NCBI GenBank assembly: GCA_013361095.1
Contig: JAATWA010000001.1
Location: 2,644,501-2,708,500 of the forward strand
Direction of reading: 5' to 3'
Source: Pseudanabaena biceps
GTDB lineage: Bacteria > Cyanobacteriota > Cyanobacteriia > Pseudanabaenales > Pseudanabaenaceae
Length of the DNA: 64,000 nucleotides
The translations under genes and the position numbers were made by a program. This document shows, piece after piece, positions 62,522 through 64,000 of the stretch. Every line of letters starts with the position of its first letter. Position 1 is the first letter of the stretch. Under the pieces are notes generated by a model, which saw only the letters and a program-made list of their open reading frames with translations, was not told where the DNA came from and did not search any database.

Positions 62522-63673
62522 ATGGAAGATAAGTTGATGTTGATGATTCCAGGGCCAACACCTGTACCCGAACAGGCGTTGTTAGCACTGGCAAAAGCTC
62601 CCATCGGACACCGTAGCGGTGATTTTAGTAAGGTCATGGCAGATGTGACCGCCAAGCTAAAGTGGCTACACCAGACCACCAATGATGTATTAATGCTCAC
62701 CGTTAGCGGAACGGGAGCCATGGAAGCAGGCATCATTAACTTTTTGAGTAAAGGCGATCGCGTGCTTGTCGGCGACAATGGCAAGTTTGGTGAGCGCTGG
62801 GTCGAAGTCTGTCAAGCCTATGGCATCAATGCTGAGGTTATTAAAACGGAGTGGGGCAAAGCACTTGATCCTGAAGATTTTCGGGTCAAGTTAGAGGCTG
62901 ACACCAACAAAGAGATCAAGGCTGTAATCATTACCCACAGTGAGACATCTACTGGGGTTCTCAATGATTTAGTTGCGATTAATCGTCATGTTAAGGCTCA
63001 CGAAAAAGCATTAATTATTGTCGATGCAGTTACTAGCTTGGGCGCAATGAATATTCCCATTGACGAATTGGGATTAGATGTAGTGGGTTCTGGCTCTCAA
63101 AAAGGCTACATGATTCCTCCGGGGTTGGGATTTGTCTCTGTTAGTCCTAAAGCATGGGAAGCATACAAAACTGCTAACTTGCCTAGATTCTATTTGGACT
63201 TGGGCAAGGCTCGTAAGGATGCCAATAAAAATTCCACACCTTTTACTACCTCTGTCAATATGGTGATGGCATTACAAGCTTCCTTAGAAATCATGCAACG
63301 GGAAGGTTTAGAAAATATCTTTGCTCGTCACTTGCGCCATCGTGATGCGACCCGTGCGGCAATCAAAGCGCTCAATCTAGGGCTTTTGGCTCCTGACGAT
63401 GCGGCTAGTGCTTCAATTACTTCGGTGGTTCCACCTGAAGGATTGGAAGCAGAAAAGATTCGGGCGACGATTAAGAAGAAGTTTGATATCGTCATGGCTG
63501 GCGGTCAAGATCATCTCAATGGCAAAATTTTCCGCATTGGACATTTAGGCTTTGTCGGCGATCGCGATATTTTGACAGCAATCAGCGCCCTCGAAGCTTC
63601 TATTTCCGCGCTTGGTTATACCAACTTTACCTACGGTGCTGGCGTAAAGGCTGCGATCGAGGTTCTGGGCTAG
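62522..63673 (+). CDS. Class V aminotransferase (alanine/serine-glyoxylate aminotransferase-like)
   Basis: 383 residues. LMIPGPTPVPEQALLALAKAPIGHRSGDF is the family start, SGTGAMEAGIINFLSKGDRVLVG the cofactor-phosphate region, ALIIVDAVTSLGAM the PLP-pyridine Asp, and VGSGSQKGYMIPPGL the Schiff-base Lys. In cyanobacteria this protein (sometimes called soluble hydrogenase 42-kDa subunit) is thought to act as alanine- or serine-glyoxylate aminotransferase in photorespiration. Cytosolic. A GC-rich palindrome follows. Confidence 0.93.
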   Translation: MEDKLMLMIPGPTPVPEQALLALAKAPIGHRSGDFSKVMADVTAKLKWLHQTTNDVLMLTVSGTGAMEAGIINFLSKGDRVLVGDNGKFGERWVEVCQAYGINAEVIKTEWGKALDPEDFRVKLEADTNKEIKAVIITHSETSTGVLNDLVAINRHVKAHEKALIIVDAVTSLGAMNIPIDELGLDVVGSGSQKGYMIPPGLGFVSVSPKAWEAYKTANLPRFYLDLGKARKDANKNSTPFTTSVNMVMALQASLEIMQREGLENIFARHLRHRDATRAAIKALNLGLLAPDDAASASITSVVPPEGLEAEKIRATIKKKFDIVMAGGQDHLNGKIFRIGHLGFVGDRDILTAISALEASISALGYTNFTYGAGVKAAIEVLG

Positions 63674-63680
63674 TAACCCC

Positions 63681-63719
63681 AAAAGTGTAAGGCGGCGCTT
63701 CGCGCCGCCTTACACTTTT
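63681..63719. repeat. GC-rich palindromic repeat
   Basis: AAAAGTGTAAGGCGGCGCTT-CG and complement, 7 bases after the aminotransferase stop; likely its terminator (T5 follows). Confidence 0.85.
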
Positions 63720-63835
63720 TGTTCTGATACAAGTGGCGATCGCGATCGCTTTTGCTGTTTAAGGTTTAATTGCGCCTAGCTATAAAAATAGGTTTTGCTT
63801 GCGTTAAACTGAACAATGTCCCTCAGCTCGTAGTT

Positions 63836-64000
63836 ATGGCAAGTTTTTTATTAGAAGTTGGTACTGAAGAGTTACCCGCTAGTTTTATCACTGACGCTTT
63901 GCGCCAATGGCAAGATCGCATACCCAAACATTTAGACGAACATCAACTAACTACGAGTAAAGTCAATGTTTATGGTACGCCGCGACGATTAGCGGTATTG
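63836..64000 (+). CDS. glyS: Glycyl-tRNA synthetase beta subunit (partial, C-terminus beyond window)
   Basis: 55 residues visible before the right edge: [22 protein letters not shown] and [13 protein letters not shown], the invariant N-terminus of bacterial GlyS. It forms the alpha2-beta2 glycyl-tRNA synthetase with GlyQ. The gene is cut by the window; no defect is visible. Confidence 0.92.
   Translation, partial: MASFLLEVGTEELPASFITDALRQWQDRIPKHLDEHQLTTSKVNVYGTPRRLAVL

Overview
The window is cyanobacterial chromosome. The HIP1 octamer GCGATCGC occurs throughout, inside and between genes. There is a Yfr1 small RNA beside trxA, a BciB-type divinyl reductase for chlorophyll synthesis, a large glutamate synthase and a Ccs1/ResB cytochrome c assembly protein. 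Gene style and the dense GGCGGCGCGAAGCGCCGCC-type hairpins suggest a Pseudanabaena-like filamentous cyanobacterium; the genus is an inference. No rRNA, tRNA or CRISPR array was seen.

Layout. 1-10 kb: GH38 alpha-mannosidase (cut by the left edge), a xisH-xisI pair, an HI0933-type flavoprotein, a small exported protein, a receiver-histidine kinase with a co-translated partner, ligA, and an exported START-like protein. 10-17 kb: trpF, then an envelope group (GerMN protein, GH3 hexosaminidase, DacB-type carboxypeptidase, small membrane protein, MlaE-type permease). 17-27 kb: a 1406-residue SNF2 helicase, an exported caspase-fold protein whose catalytic pair is replaced, and a compact three-gene operon built around a P-loop ATPase with two unrecognised partners. 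26-30 kb: a broken 5' copy of purL, a Uma2-family gene and intact purL. 30-37 kb: zinc-ribbon membrane protein, pyrR, trxA, yfr1, AmpG-like MFS, an rfbB remnant, HNH endonuclease, bciB, and IS1 and MITE debris. 37-50 kb: glutamate synthase, KAS II-like synthase, envelope or unknown cyanobacterial proteins, a DUF3102-like protein, and ccs1. 51-59 kb: PstS-like binding protein, HtrA-like protease with two PPC domains, NTF2-like exported protein, AMIN-M23 peptidase, Uma2, NUDIX and YqhD-like dehydrogenase. 59-62.5 kb: an accessory island of damaged toxin-antitoxin modules and insertion sequences. The window ends with a PLP aminotransferase and the first part of glyS.

Most genes are housekeeping or envelope functions in short operons, separated by hairpin repeats that often overlap stop codons. 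The parts most worth a second look are: (1) the ATPase operon at 23.7-26.2 kb; (2) the toxin-antitoxin island, where three toxins appear disabled by three different events (IS5 truncation, MITE insertion with an exact 8-bp target duplication, and replacement of a PIN catalytic Asp by His); (3) the pseudo-caspase; (4) the duplicated purL 5' end around a Uma2 gene; and (5) several families of nested palindromic elements.
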